This document shows positions 1-9,394 of a stretch of DNA of 64,000 bases, piece by piece. A program made the position numbers and the translations under genes. Source of the stretch: Zygotorulaspora mrakii (Eukaryota > Ascomycota > Saccharomycetes > Saccharomycetales > Saccharomycetaceae). Where the stretch lies: contig NC_050722.1 of the NCBI RefSeq assembly GCF_013402915.1, positions 868,001 to 932,000 of the forward strand. Direction: 5' to 3'. Under the pieces are notes generated by a model. It worked only from the letters and a program-made list of their open reading frames with translations. It had not been told where the DNA came from and did no database searches. Numbering within the stretch: position 1 is the first letter of the stretch; the number at the start of each line of letters is the position of its first letter.

Positions 1-1973
1 TGTTGTTGGAAATCAATTCTAGTGCTCAAGTAAGATATAGCTGCTCTGCAAATATTATTAAAACTTTTTTGTGTGTTAAGATGACGAACCTCAAATAATG
101 GATATATTTTTTTGAGTGTTGAGTTGATTTCTTTAGCAATATTAAGTTCAAAGGGCAACATTCGATGGTTGATTTTGTTCAGAAGATGCAGTCTATAATC
201 TATCAAATAATCGTTTCGAAGCTTCTCTTGGTCTTCGCTAAAGTTATTATATTTTGCGACTACTTGTGGTGACATCAAGGTTAAATCATCGTGCTGGGCT
301 ATTGATGACATCCATTCAGTTTTGGTGAGAAGGATATTACATGAGGAGATGCTATCAGCATATAATGCTGCTTTGTTCAGATCGCCCGGATCGAAATCCC
401 TTTTTTCGTCACTTTGAGCAGAAAAGCCTCCCGGGAAAGTGCATATAAATTGCAGTTCCATCAGGCATTTTCTTATGTCATTGTTATTGGAATTCACAAG
501 TAGTTCCAATATGGGTACACTGATATCGAGTCCAAGCCTTTGGCAATATCGCTGTAAAAATCTGATAACAGTTTGGCTTGATACCTTTTTCGCATGGAAA
601 AGTGCACCTTCATCGGCTGCTAATCGAACGATACTATAGGGAATGTAGTTAAGATCGCGACACAGCAATAATATTGGTCGCCTGCTGCCTAAAAGCACTC
701 TTTCAACGGCTTGCCAAAAAAATTTGTCATGTTCTTTGAAAAGAACATCAACGTCATCGAATAATATGACTCCCTTGGCACCCTTGCCTTTAACATAATG
801 AGAAGTTGAGAACTCTTTCAAGCTGTCAAATATGTTTTTCTTGGATCTGTTCGAAGACGTATCAATTTCGTAAACATGCCCTCCGAGCTGTTTCATTATA
901 ACCTCAATCAGTGTATTCTTGCCAATACCTTCTCCGAATAGAATCATGATAGGTACAAACTCTCTAATCCCAGTGGCGTCTTCATCCGTTTCATCGTTCA
1001 CTATGAAATCATCTAGAGGCGTTTTATCCTCTACTCTCTGCCTCTTTAAAAGTTTATGCCTTGTGGTTGGTCTTTTTAGCTTCATAAAAGCTTGAGAGAT
1101 CCATGCAGAGACGTTACTCTTAAGTGATTTATCCAAAAGAACATCATTGATTGATTTCGGTTTCATAAGACGTGTCCATAGGGAGGCATGTTTTTCGTTA
1201 TTTGTGGATATTTTTGTGAACATTTTATTGTGTTGTTTGTTTTCCTTTGCAGTCAGCAGTTCATACTCAAAAGATTCAAAGTTTGAGGTCGATTGGTCTG
1301 TTAGATTTCTTTTTTTGCAAGATATGTGCAACTTTCTGTATTTAATATTGTCATTATCAGGTTCTATCAACTGTTTAGACGGGAATGGCGCTTCGATAGA
1401 TGTGGGTTTTGAGCACGTTTTGCGTTTCTTCTTACTTATTCCATCACGATCAAGGGTGCGAGTAACTGTAGCAGAATTTAATTCAATTGGCTTCGAAGGG
1501 GCTTGCTTTAGGTCTTTGAACAAGTCCTTTAACCTTGTTGTTTTGAAATTTGCGGGATATGAAACTTTACTTGGCATCTGCTTCGAACTGCTTTTTTCAT
1601 AAAATTCGACATTATCAACAAATACTCCATCTTGGCTGGTTTCTTCAATATCTGATGAGATAATAACAGTATTGTCTAAGTCGTCAATCGGTTCCACCTT
1701 CCTTTTATTTTTTCTACTCATTAGAAAATCTTGTACTGATTGTGGCTCCTTTTCAGCCAGCGTTTGAGAACTCGTTTTCTTTACTGGTGGCAGTATATCT
1801 TCTGATATTACCATTGAGCTTGCGTCTATATCTTCGTCCTGTAAACCAGAGTTGTCACTATGTAACTCATCTCCTGATATTAGCGGCTCGTCTGGATTGA
1901 CGATAAGTCGTTCCAGCTTTTTTTTCTTCGAGTTACCATCCAAAAGTTCCGTTAGAGAAACGGCATGACTCAT
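1..1973 (-). CDS. ELG1: Elg1-type alternative clamp loader large subunit (3' end missing)
   Basis: Large subunit of the RFC-like complex that unloads PCNA (notably SUMO-PCNA) from chromatin in the nucleus. The window holds the first 657 codons; the C-terminus lies beyond base 1. The start ATG (1973) opens a charged, low-complexity N-terminus with a lysine run and acidic Ser-rich stretches, as expected of the Elg1 regulatory N-terminus. The AAA-like core follows: a degenerate P-loop at about residues 347-354 (GEGIGKNT) and a Walker B-like ILFDDVDVLF about 55 residues later. The Ser/Thr after the P-loop Lys is replaced by Asn. PNO1 lies upstream on the same strand, the same neighbour as in S. 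cerevisiae (YOR144C/YOR145C). Identity rests on these motifs plus synteny. Other RFC-like subunits (Ctf18, Rad24) are less likely because of the neighbours and the N-terminus. Confidence 0.88.
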   Translation of the reverse strand, partial: MSHAVSLTELLDGNSKKKKLERLIVNPDEPLISGDELHSDNSGLQDEDIDASSMVISEDILPPVKKTSSQTLAEKEPQSVQDFLMSRKNKRKVEPIDDLDNTVIISSDIEETSQDGVFVDNVEFYEKSSSKQMPSKVSYPANFKTTRLKDLFKDLKQAPSKPIELNSATVTRTLDRDGISKKKRKTCSKPTSIEAPFPSKQLIEPDNDNIKYRKLHISCKKRNLTDQSTSNFESFEYELLTAKENKQHNKMFTKISTNNEKHASLWTRLMKPKSINDVLLDKSLKSNVSAWISQAFMKLKRPTTRHKLLKRQRVEDKTPLDDFIVNDETDEDATGIREFVPIMILFGEGIGKNTLIEVIMKQLGGHVYEIDTSSNRSKKNIFDSLKEFSTSHYVKGKGAKGVILFDDVDVLFKEHDKFFWQAVERVLLGSRRPILLLCRDLNYIPYSIVRLAADEGALFHAKKVSSQTVIRFLQRYCQRLGLDISVPILELLVNSNNNDIRKCLMELQFICTFPGGFSAQSDEKRDFDPGDLNKAALYADSISSCNILLTKTEWMSSIAQHDDLTLMSPQVVAKYNNFSEDQEKLRNDYLIDYRLHLLNKINHRMLPFELNIAKEINSTLKKIYPLFEVRHLNTQKSFNNICRAAISYLSTRIDFQQ

Positions 1974-2176
1974 GGCGTCAAAGGGGCTGCTATCTTTCCC
2001 CAGTTCTTCAATTTAGAACATTTCAATTCATTTTTATCCTTGTGCAAATTGAAGTACGCGTAATACTGATACACGCGACTAGCGAGCGCACAAGTGAAAT
2101 TCTGCAATAGAAAAAAAAAATCCAATTTAAACGCGACTACTTTACAAAAATTAAATATATGAAAACCCAAAGTTCA

Positions 2177-2995
2177 TTAATAACGTTCCTTTAATCTTGA
2201 AGCAACGGTACGCAGGTTACCATAGACCTTACCTGGAGGAGAACCCAAAATTAAACTGACCACAGCTTCTCTGGCCATTCTAATATGCGTGAATCCACCC
2301 AAAATATGAATCTTTGTATCGGCAAGCACTATTCTGGTTCTTGTGGCATTTTCAATTGCAAACTTTGTCTTCCCGTCTTTACCTGCAATACGACCAATTG
2401 CTCTTGAAAGATGATCACCCGTCAGCGTTTTCACATCCTTGACCTCAAAAGTCTCAATATACAGATCATCCAGTCTGAGCAATGCAATTGAGTCATCCAA
2501 GTCAAACCCTAATGTGAAAGCTTTGATGAAATCTGCACCCTTTTGCAAAGCTCCAGGATCCGTTGTGTGTTTGGGATTCGTCCTTAGTTCAACCGATCTG
2601 GTTTTCAAATTCATCCTCACTTGAAGTTTTAGATGATCAACCAGGGGTGGATATATTTTTGTCCAGTTGTTTCTCAGTGGCGTCATTCTATGTGGTGGGA
2701 CAGGCACTTTTCTGCCTTCCAGCTTGACTTTAGATTCGTTCGAATCCTTAGCTGATGCAAACCTAGGTTTGCCCTCTTCGTCAAGCACAACGCCCGCTTT
2801 TTCGGAAACCTCCTTATCATTCGAGGACCTCGCCGTAACCTCTACAGCTTCATCCTGCCCTACAAGAACCTCATCGTCGTCCTCGTCATCGATATGCTCT
2901 GTATTATCAATTCCAATGATTCTACTGGAACCCCCAGCTATTTTGCCAACAGAAACTGGTTCATTATCCATTTTCAAAGCAGTTGGTGCAACCAT
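2177..2995 (-). CDS. PNO1: Pno1, KH-domain 40S ribosome assembly factor
   Basis: Essential KH-domain protein of pre-40S particles. It binds near the 3' end of 18S rRNA and acts with Nob1 in final cleavage. The encoded 272-residue protein has an acidic N-terminus and a highly conserved core, including VPPHRMTPLRNNW and the C-terminal KH domain (about residues 190-250) with GKDGKT near 205-210. It ends in ASRLKERY, as in S. cerevisiae Pno1. The frame is open five codons further upstream, but only from GTG; the first ATG (2995) gives MVAPTALK, which matches the S. cerevisiae N-terminus. RRPE and PAC sites lie about 95-120 bp upstream, fitting co-regulation with ribosome biogenesis genes. Confidence 0.97.
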   Translation of the reverse strand: MVAPTALKMDNEPVSVGKIAGGSSRIIGIDNTEHIDDEDDDEVLVGQDEAVEVTARSSNDKEVSEKAGVVLDEEGKPRFASAKDSNESKVKLEGRKVPVPPHRMTPLRNNWTKIYPPLVDHLKLQVRMNLKTRSVELRTNPKHTTDPGALQKGADFIKAFTLGFDLDDSIALLRLDDLYIETFEVKDVKTLTGDHLSRAIGRIAGKDGKTKFAIENATRTRIVLADTKIHILGGFTHIRMAREAVVSLILGSPPGKVYGNLRTVASRLKERY

Positions 2996-3481
2996 CACTT
3001 GAGCTGACACTGTAACTCTATATGCCGATCCTCTAGGTACTCCACGACCTCCAGAAAAGCCCTATATAAGACACCTAAAGGTAATAGGTGATGAGATGAG
3101 CTGAAAATTTTTTCAGATTTATTCTATTGATTTAAACGGGAAAAAGTGAAAAAATCTGATGTCCATCGTCACGTGAAATCTCAAAATAGCATCCTAAGCA
3201 AGTTCAAGAGTTATATCAAGCCTTTTGAGGTTGCAATCCCTTACAACTGCCATTTATGATCTAGTGAGTCTACCTTATGTGGTGGCAGACGGGTTTGCGA
3301 CATTTGCCTATGCTGCTTTTGTGCTTTCTAGGCCCTTATAAAGGTTTTATCTTTTGACACAATCAGGGAATACCAAATTATGAACGACGGAGAAAAAACA
3401 GAAACCCCATATTAAAGAGGGTTGCTGGTCAGAGTAGCTTTCCAACACGTCTCTTGATCCGTTTTTGGGATTGTTCGTGAC
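2996..3481. other. PNO1/MDM32 divergent intergenic region
   Basis: 486 bp between two divergent genes. Besides the PAC/RRPE pair it holds a GTCACGTG E-box (Cbf1-type) near 3170-3177. No RNA gene or extra reading frame was recognised. Confidence 0.6.
3088..3115. promoter_or_regulatory. PAC plus RRPE pair between PNO1 and MDM32
   Basis: GATGAGATGAG at 3090-3100 matches the PAC element (Dot6/Tod6), and TGAAAATTTTTT at 3102-3113 matches the RRPE (Stb3). Side-by-side PAC and RRPE is the classic yeast ribosome-biogenesis promoter. They lie about 95-118 bp from the PNO1 start and 370 bp from MDM32, so PNO1 is the likely target. Confidence 0.7.
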
Positions 3482-4124
3482 ATGCAAAGGTTACTGTGGC
3501 AAGGTCTTGCCAAAACGGTGCGAACTTCAGCAGTTCGGTGTAGTACTAATGGGAGTTTTACAGGTCACCGATTTGCGCTGAATAGATCACGCTGGAGGGA
3601 TACTGCTATGTTACTTAACTACCGCACATTTCATGAGGGGGCAAGTTTACAGACTAAGAGAGGAAAGAATCCCGAAAACGTTTTTTCCAATAGCACTGAT
3701 TATTTGCATATACAAAATATTCTTCTGCAGAAGAACCAAGCGAGAATGGACAAGAAGAAGCTGTTATCCGAGGCTAGTAACTTTTATGAAAGATTCAGAG
3801 TTAACACAAAATGGCTGCTCATCCGAGGAGACAGACCATTCTCTGCTACTGAAATAGGCACGATGTTTTCGTGGCTACTGATATCGCAAATACTTTGGAT
3901 CATCTTGGGAACAACAACGTTCATTTCTATTTTATTATTAATTTTGAATACTGTTTTTGCCAAGGAAATGGTGGGGAAGTGTGTGGGGAAATTATTGAAT
4001 ACTTTCTTGGATGATGTCGATGTCAGTTTTAAAGATGCTCTGGTACCCGAGTGGAAAAAGGGATGTATACGATTCAATCAAGTTCAGCTCAAAACATGTG
4101 CCGGTGATCTAAAAAATGAAATAT

Positions 4125-4177
<53 letters not shown>

Positions 4178-5368
4178 GCAAGCAGCTCTGTCAAACCGAC
4201 CCTGACTTTTGACCTTAAGTTTCATCAGATCGAACTAACACTTTCACTCAAGAAGTGGATGTTCGGCCATGGGCTTATCAAAGACATATCAGTTTTTGGA
4301 ATGAGCGGTAACGCTACCATTAATTATAGCTATACTGCCGATTCACCAGAAAATACAAAATTATTTGTTGATTGGTTTTCAAACAAAGAGTACCATTTGG
4401 GGAGAGTACAAATAAATGACTCCTGCATCAAGGTTTACGACAAACAACTCGGAATGCATTATAGGGTATCTATATATAATATGCTGATGCCACAGTTGAG
4501 ATTTGGATATATGCTCACGGATTTCTTTAATTCTGCAGTCGTGACAGGATCCATAAACCATTCGCTTTTCACAATCCATAAGAGACAACACAAGCTTGCT
4601 TATTTGGACGATTTAGAGCAAGATTTAACGCCTTGGAAGAGAATTACAAGGTTAAGGCTTGATTCAATCAATGCCAAAGATATGGGTCTAACAAAGAGCA
4701 ATACTTTCAACTGGATAGAAGATGGCAATTTGGAAATAGTAGCAGATATCATGCTTCCTCATGAAGAAGACGGTGTAAAACAAAATGAGGATACGAACAA
4801 ATATGTGGTTTTGGATTTGAAGTTCAAATTCAAAGATCTAAAAGCTGCGTTTCCAGATGTTGCACCACGCCTGTCTACAGGTGAAACAATAATATCTTTG
4901 AACGAATTGAAACCACTCATTACCTACATTAATACTCAAAACAGTCTCTTTCGATCAGTGATGAATATAGAAAATGCAAGTTCTGCGTGGAATTATCCTT
5001 ACACCTCAATAACAAAACCGAAGTCGTACCCCAATGTCACCATTATCCCATCAAGTGTTCAATGGCCAGAGGACGAAGACGGATCTACTGCTATGAATCA
5101 AGAAATCATTAAGTTTCATGATCAGCCAGTCAACACTAACAACGAGATCGTTCTTCGATGTAGAATTGTGAAAAATGTTCAAGAATTGAAAAACATGGTA
5201 ATGTTTCAGGAAACTGGAATTTACGATACATTAAGCATGGAGCTTTATGTTGATTTGATACGAATGGTGGAGGAATGGGAATATAAAAAAAAAAGTGATT
5301 GGATGAAATTGTGGGGCACCACCATTGCTTCGCAACTTTTATTATTTGGATTCGGTGCCATGGTTTAG
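3482..5368 (+). CDS. MDM32: Mdm32, mitochondrial inner membrane morphology protein
   Basis: Member of the Mdm31/Mdm32 family, inner-membrane proteins needed for normal mitochondrial shape, inheritance and cardiolipin-related lipid homeostasis. The 628-residue protein begins at the first ATG with an Arg/Ser-rich, acid-poor N-terminus typical of a mitochondrial presequence. A hydrophobic segment lies at about 128-159 and a second one at the very C-terminus (about 612-628), leaving a large domain between. Residues 216-231 are 16 consecutive Asp encoded by 16 GAT codons. The size is close to S. cerevisiae Mdm32 (about 620). The SPP2-PNO1-ELG1 neighbourhood supports Mdm32 over its paralogue Mdm31. 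Confidence 0.92.
4127..4174 (+). repeat. (GAT)16 trinucleotide microsatellite inside MDM32
   Basis: Sixteen perfect GAT units, in frame, encode a poly-aspartate run. Perfect triplet purity with no GAC interruptions suggests recent slippage, so length variation between strains is likely. Confidence 0.97.
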
Positions 5369-5511
5369 TTCGCATTAACCTTCACTTAACGAAACGATAT
5401 GAAATGAATGCATTACGACTTGGGCTCATTAAAATGCCTTTCGCTTGTTATATACTCTTTATTTTTTGTATTAATCGAGGACACTTTGTGTCTTCAAAAT
5501 TCTCGATCCTA

Positions 5512-6177
5512 TCATGCTCTTTTCTTAGTATCTTTTTTGATCTTAATTATAGGCAAATATGTTTGGTCTCTTTGGCTGTTTTTTAATTTACCGCCTGAAG
5601 GTTCAACTTCGGCGCCAATCCCTGCATAATCGGGCCTGGAAACATTCGGTAGGTGTAGTTTCTTCTGATGTGGTTCTTTAAATGCTCGTGCTTCGTCATC
5701 ATCATATCTCCCATCCCATCCCATACCTCTTAATAGAGCATCACCGAATTCTTCAACGGGGACATTTTCGTATTCTTCCTCTTGCGTCATTTCTGGCGCT
5801 AATCCAAGCAGCTCCATCTCTCGCCGTTGCAACTGCTCTTCAGAATTTTTGATTATACTTCTGCTGTTGCTGGTATCGTCTTTAGTAGCACTAGTGCAAT
5901 TTTTAGTGAGCCCAAACTTCAGCTCTTCATTATGCGTTTCAGTATCATCAGACCTTGACAAGGAATATCGCAGACTACCCTCAGGCTTGATTGTTAATTT
6001 AGGCTGTTCTTCTATTTCCTTCTCTACAAACTCGTCTACATGCGTCAATTTGGTGATATTGCTCTGCTTACCAACATTTTGAATACCAAACACGTTTGCA
6101 CTCTGTGTTGAGCCTTTTTTCTTGACCCTCAACGACTTTTTACCTTTACTTTTTAGGTTTATCGAAAATCCACTCAT
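5512..6177 (-). CDS. SPP2: Spp2, G-patch splicing factor
   Basis: G-patch protein that recruits and stimulates the DEAH helicase Prp2 before the first catalytic step of pre-mRNA splicing. The 221-residue protein is Lys-rich at its N-terminus, low in complexity in the middle, and carries the signature VPVEEFGDALLRGMGW (about residues 139-154). This core is almost identical to S. cerevisiae Spp2 and is followed by an AGIGA element near 184. It is somewhat longer than S. cerevisiae Spp2 (185), the difference falling in the weakly conserved middle. ATG at 6177 is the first in frame. MDM32 ends 143 bp away in convergent orientation, as in S. cerevisiae. Confidence 0.95.
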   Translation of the reverse strand: MSGFSINLKSKGKKSLRVKKKGSTQSANVFGIQNVGKQSNITKLTHVDEFVEKEIEEQPKLTIKPEGSLRYSLSRSDDTETHNEELKFGLTKNCTSATKDDTSNSRSIIKNSEEQLQRREMELLGLAPEMTQEEEYENVPVEEFGDALLRGMGWDGRYDDDEARAFKEPHQKKLHLPNVSRPDYAGIGAEVEPSGGKLKNSQRDQTYLPIIKIKKDTKKRA

Positions 6178-6360
6178 CGCTTACTTTAAATTATTACCTT
6201 TAAAAGCAGTGGCATTGTGCTTTCGCTGCAATGATACTTTAGCTCATTCATTGTCTCTTGGTATCTGTTCGGCATATGAGCCCGCATATAAACATAAAAA
6301 GACTCTACACTTTTGGAAAACATCAACTTTTCAAAAAGTAGTTATAATGAAGCTCAGAAG

Positions 6361-7728
6361 ATGTTGTTACGATGCCGATTGAGACCCTTGGTGATCAATC
6401 ACAAGTGCCCATGTTTGTCTGTTATAAGACTTGCGAGTTATAGATCGTTTTCTAAAACTACACTTGTATTGGAGGCGTCGGATCCGAAAGGTGCAAGATC
6501 AACTACAAAGGAGCACCAAAAGAGTTTAGGCAACATTGCTGAGCCATATTGGAGAGCGTTCACCTCACGAATGCAACAGTATAAATCCGCGGTGGCCCGA
6601 ATAAAGCACCAGTTTTCCATTCACGCCAAGAAAGCACAAGATTCAATTCGTGAAGCCAACCAAAAATTGGCAGAACAGGAGAGGAATAGAATGGACACAC
6701 GCTTGAATTATGATAAGGACATCGAAACCAGCAGAAGGATTGTGGATCTGCCCTCGCAAAGAGAGGTCCATCGACGTCAATGGTCCAGAAAATTAGAATT
6801 TTACTTGGACTCGTTACAGGAGACTGTTCTGACGGCTACGAAAGCTCTAAACGACGTCACAGGATATACTAGTATTCAAAAGCTTAGAAAAAGCATTGAT
6901 CTCATGGAGCACAATCTAGAACAGAACAGAACCTATCTCAAATCGTTGAAAGCAAGGTATGCCACTGCGATTGAACAGCGTACCGAATCCCAAAGGGAGC
7001 TCAACGAATTACTTCAAAGGAAAAGTTCATGGTCGCCTGCAGATCTCGAAAGGTTCACTAAGCTGTACAAGGACGATGCCATGAATTTGAAAAGAGAACG
7101 AGACCTGAAGGAAGAAGTCAGAATAAAGGACTCTGAGCAAGAGGAACTTATCAATGACTTGTACCATGCCATTCTTACCCGCTATCACGAGGAGCAGATA
7201 TGGTCCGACAAAATTAGAAGAACTTCAACATGGGGTACGTTCATTCTGATGGGTGTCAATATTGTGCTCTTCCTCGTGTTTCAATTACTACTAGAGCCAT
7301 GGAAAAGGCGGAGATTGACGAAATCCTTTGAAGATAAAGTTAAAAGAGCACTGGATCAATATTCAATTGAACAAACTCAGAAATTTGAGGAGTTGTCAAG
7401 TAATTTGAAGGAATCAGGGAACTTGGAGCAGTCAAAAACGAAAGAGAAGGATTCAGAACGAACTGTTACATTTGAAGAAAACGCTTCATTAGAAAACTCT
7501 TCACATCATTCAGAGGTGCTGCCAGGTGTAAAGGTTACTACACATCACTTTCCTGCCGAAGATATGTCATTCAGTAGAATCTATCATTGGCTAGTCAATT
7601 TCGCAACGAAATTGAAACCCTCCACGGTCCTACGGCTTGATTCCGTATTTAGCTTGTCCAGCATAGAGCTTTACCTCTATTCAGCATTACTACTATTTCT
7701 TGGTGCCCTATCAGGATCAATTTTATAG
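6361..7728 (+). CDS. SHE9: She9/Mdm33, mitochondrial inner membrane protein
   Basis: Inner-membrane protein facing the matrix, implicated in inner-membrane fission and organisation. The first in-frame ATG (6361) gives 455 residues, matching S. cerevisiae She9 (456), with an Arg/Leu-rich presequence (MLLRCRLRPLV). The middle (about 50-285) is charged and heptad-rich, predicted coiled coil. A hydrophobic segment follows at about 290-312 (WGTFILMGVNIVLFLVF) and a second one at the C-terminus (about 436-455), the expected two-span layout. The frame stays open upstream to 6313 but has only TTG there. RPT3 follows on the same strand, as in S. cerevisiae YDR393W-YDR394W. Confidence 0.93.
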   Translation: MLLRCRLRPLVINHKCPCLSVIRLASYRSFSKTTLVLEASDPKGARSTTKEHQKSLGNIAEPYWRAFTSRMQQYKSAVARIKHQFSIHAKKAQDSIREANQKLAEQERNRMDTRLNYDKDIETSRRIVDLPSQREVHRRQWSRKLEFYLDSLQETVLTATKALNDVTGYTSIQKLRKSIDLMEHNLEQNRTYLKSLKARYATAIEQRTESQRELNELLQRKSSWSPADLERFTKLYKDDAMNLKRERDLKEEVRIKDSEQEELINDLYHAILTRYHEEQIWSDKIRRTSTWGTFILMGVNIVLFLVFQLLLEPWKRRRLTKSFEDKVKRALDQYSIEQTQKFEELSSNLKESGNLEQSKTKEKDSERTVTFEENASLENSSHHSEVLPGVKVTTHHFPAEDMSFSRIYHWLVNFATKLKPSTVLRLDSVFSLSSIELYLYSALLLFLGALSGSIL

Positions 7729-7849
7729 TCCCATAGAACGTTATAAATCTTGTAAATACCAAACTATGTGAGTATTCCTCTATTACATTCATTTTGTATT
7801 GTCGCGTATACAGTGATGTATTTTTCAAATAATAAGGTCTTGAAGGATC

Positions 7850-7858
7850 GGTGGCAAA
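7850..7858 (+). promoter_or_regulatory. PACE (Rpn4 site) upstream of RPT3
   Basis: GGTGGCAAA is an exact match to the proteasome-associated control element bound by Rpn4. It lies 132 bp before the RPT3 ATG, the usual distance. Confidence 0.85.
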
Positions 7859-7989
7859 TTGCTAGGTGGACAGATAAAAGTAAGCATTTACAATCTTACA
7901 TCCACGAGTATCGGGGGAGTGATTGAGTCTACAATTACCAGTTGTTTGTGAGCTTACAGGTTAGACTCACGGGTTAGATCAGTTTTGCA

Positions 7990-9270
7990 ATGGAAGAGCT
8001 CGGAATTCAAAGTGCAGGAGAGACCCTTGTAGAAGAAAAAAATTCAATCAAGTCTTATGGCGCCCTTATCTCACAGTTAAGTAATAATAATGTCAGTAAT
8101 ACCAATAACACTAGTTCCGATATATATTTGAAGTTGAAAAGACTCGAGAAGGAGTATGAACTGCTTACTTTGCAAGGCGAATATATTAAGGATGAGCAAC
8201 GTCATTTGAAGCGTGAGTTATTGAGAGCCCAAGAGGAGGTTAAAAGGATCCAAAGTGTACCACTAGTGATTGGGCAGTTTCTGGAGCCTATTGACCAGAA
8301 CACAGGTATCGTGTCGAGTACGACGGGTATGAGTTATGTGGTGAGAATACTTTCCACCTTAGACCGTGAATTGTTGAAACCATCCATGTCAGTGGCACTT
8401 CACCGCCATTCGAACGCATTAGTTGATATTCTACCACCAGATTCCGATTCTAGCATCTCCATTATGGGGCAAAACGAGAAGCCTGATGTCACATATGCGG
8501 ACGTTGGTGGTCTCGATATGCAAAAGCAAGAAATTAGGGAGGCAGTTGAGTTACCTCTTACTCAAGCAGACTTATACCAGCAGATTGGTATCGATCCGCC
8601 AAGAGGTGTTTTATTATATGGTCCACCAGGTACAGGTAAAACAATGCTTGTAAAAGCAGTTGCAAATAGTACGAAAGCATCTTTCATCAGGGTTAATGGT
8701 TCTGAATTTGTACACAAATACCTGGGAGAAGGTCCCAGAATGGTAAGAGACGTTTTCAGATTAGCAAGGGAGAATTCACCCTCCATAATCTTCATCGACG
8801 AAGTCGACTCCATTGCTACTAAACGTTTCGATGCTCAGACTGGTTCCGATAGGGAAGTTCAACGTATTTTGATCGAGCTGTTAACTCAGATGGACGGTTT
8901 TGACCAGTCGACGAACGTAAAAGTTATCATGGCCACCAATAGAGCTGATACACTAGACCCAGCATTATTAAGACCAGGTAGATTGGATAGAAAAATAGAA
9001 TTTCCATCACTACGTGATAGGCGTGAACGTCGTCTAATCTTTGGTACAATTGCAGCAAAGATGTCGCTAGCGCCAGAAGCCGATTTAGATTCATTAATTA
9101 TAAGAAACGATTCTTTATCAGGTGCGGTGATCGCTGCTATTATGCAGGAAGCGGGCCTAAGGGCTGTAAGGAAAAACAGATATGTCATTCTGCAAAGTGA
9201 TCTGGAAGAAGCATATGCCTCCCAAGTGAAAACGGATAGCGATGTCGATAAGTTCGATTTCTACAAATAA
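7990..9270 (+). CDS. RPT3: Rpt3, 26S proteasome regulatory ATPase
   Basis: One of six AAA ATPases of the proteasome base ring; it unfolds substrates and gates the 20S core. The 426-residue product (S. cerevisiae 428) has an N-terminal coiled coil (about 45-80), an OB fold, Walker A GPPGTGKT at 211-218, Walker [10 protein letters not shown] near 265-273 and the second region of homology with [17 protein letters not shown]. It ends in FYK, an HbYX motif that docks in the alpha-ring pockets. ATG at 7990 is the first in frame. A PACE site upstream matches Rpn4 control. Confidence 0.98.
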   Translation: MEELGIQSAGETLVEEKNSIKSYGALISQLSNNNVSNTNNTSSDIYLKLKRLEKEYELLTLQGEYIKDEQRHLKRELLRAQEEVKRIQSVPLVIGQFLEPIDQNTGIVSSTTGMSYVVRILSTLDRELLKPSMSVALHRHSNALVDILPPDSDSSISIMGQNEKPDVTYADVGGLDMQKQEIREAVELPLTQADLYQQIGIDPPRGVLLYGPPGTGKTMLVKAVANSTKASFIRVNGSEFVHKYLGEGPRMVRDVFRLARENSPSIIFIDEVDSIATKRFDAQTGSDREVQRILIELLTQMDGFDQSTNVKVIMATNRADTLDPALLRPGRLDRKIEFPSLRDRRERRLIFGTIAAKMSLAPEADLDSLIIRNDSLSGAVIAAIMQEAGLRAVRKNRYVILQSDLEEAYASQVKTDSDVDKFDFYK

Positions 9271-9394
9271 TCAAAGGAATGAAAACCTATGGTAACTTAA
9301 AGTACATAATCAAAAGTATAGAGGTCATTTTTTATTTTAAAGAATCCAAACAGGCGCGCAAGTATTTGGAAACAAGTTCGCATTGAGTTATTTA

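Noticed and set aside
2667..3002. Antisense frame opposite the PNO1 N-terminus
   Set aside because: Shadow of the acidic, Ser-rich PNO1 coding sequence.
3165..3180. GTCACGTG as centromere CDEI
   Set aside because: No 80-90 bp AT-only stretch or CCGAA-containing CDEIII follows; more likely a Cbf1 promoter site. The same holds for GTCACGTG near 48110.
6313..6360. Longer SHE9 reading frame starting at TTG
   Set aside because: No ATG in the extension; starting at 6361 gives 455 residues, matching the family.
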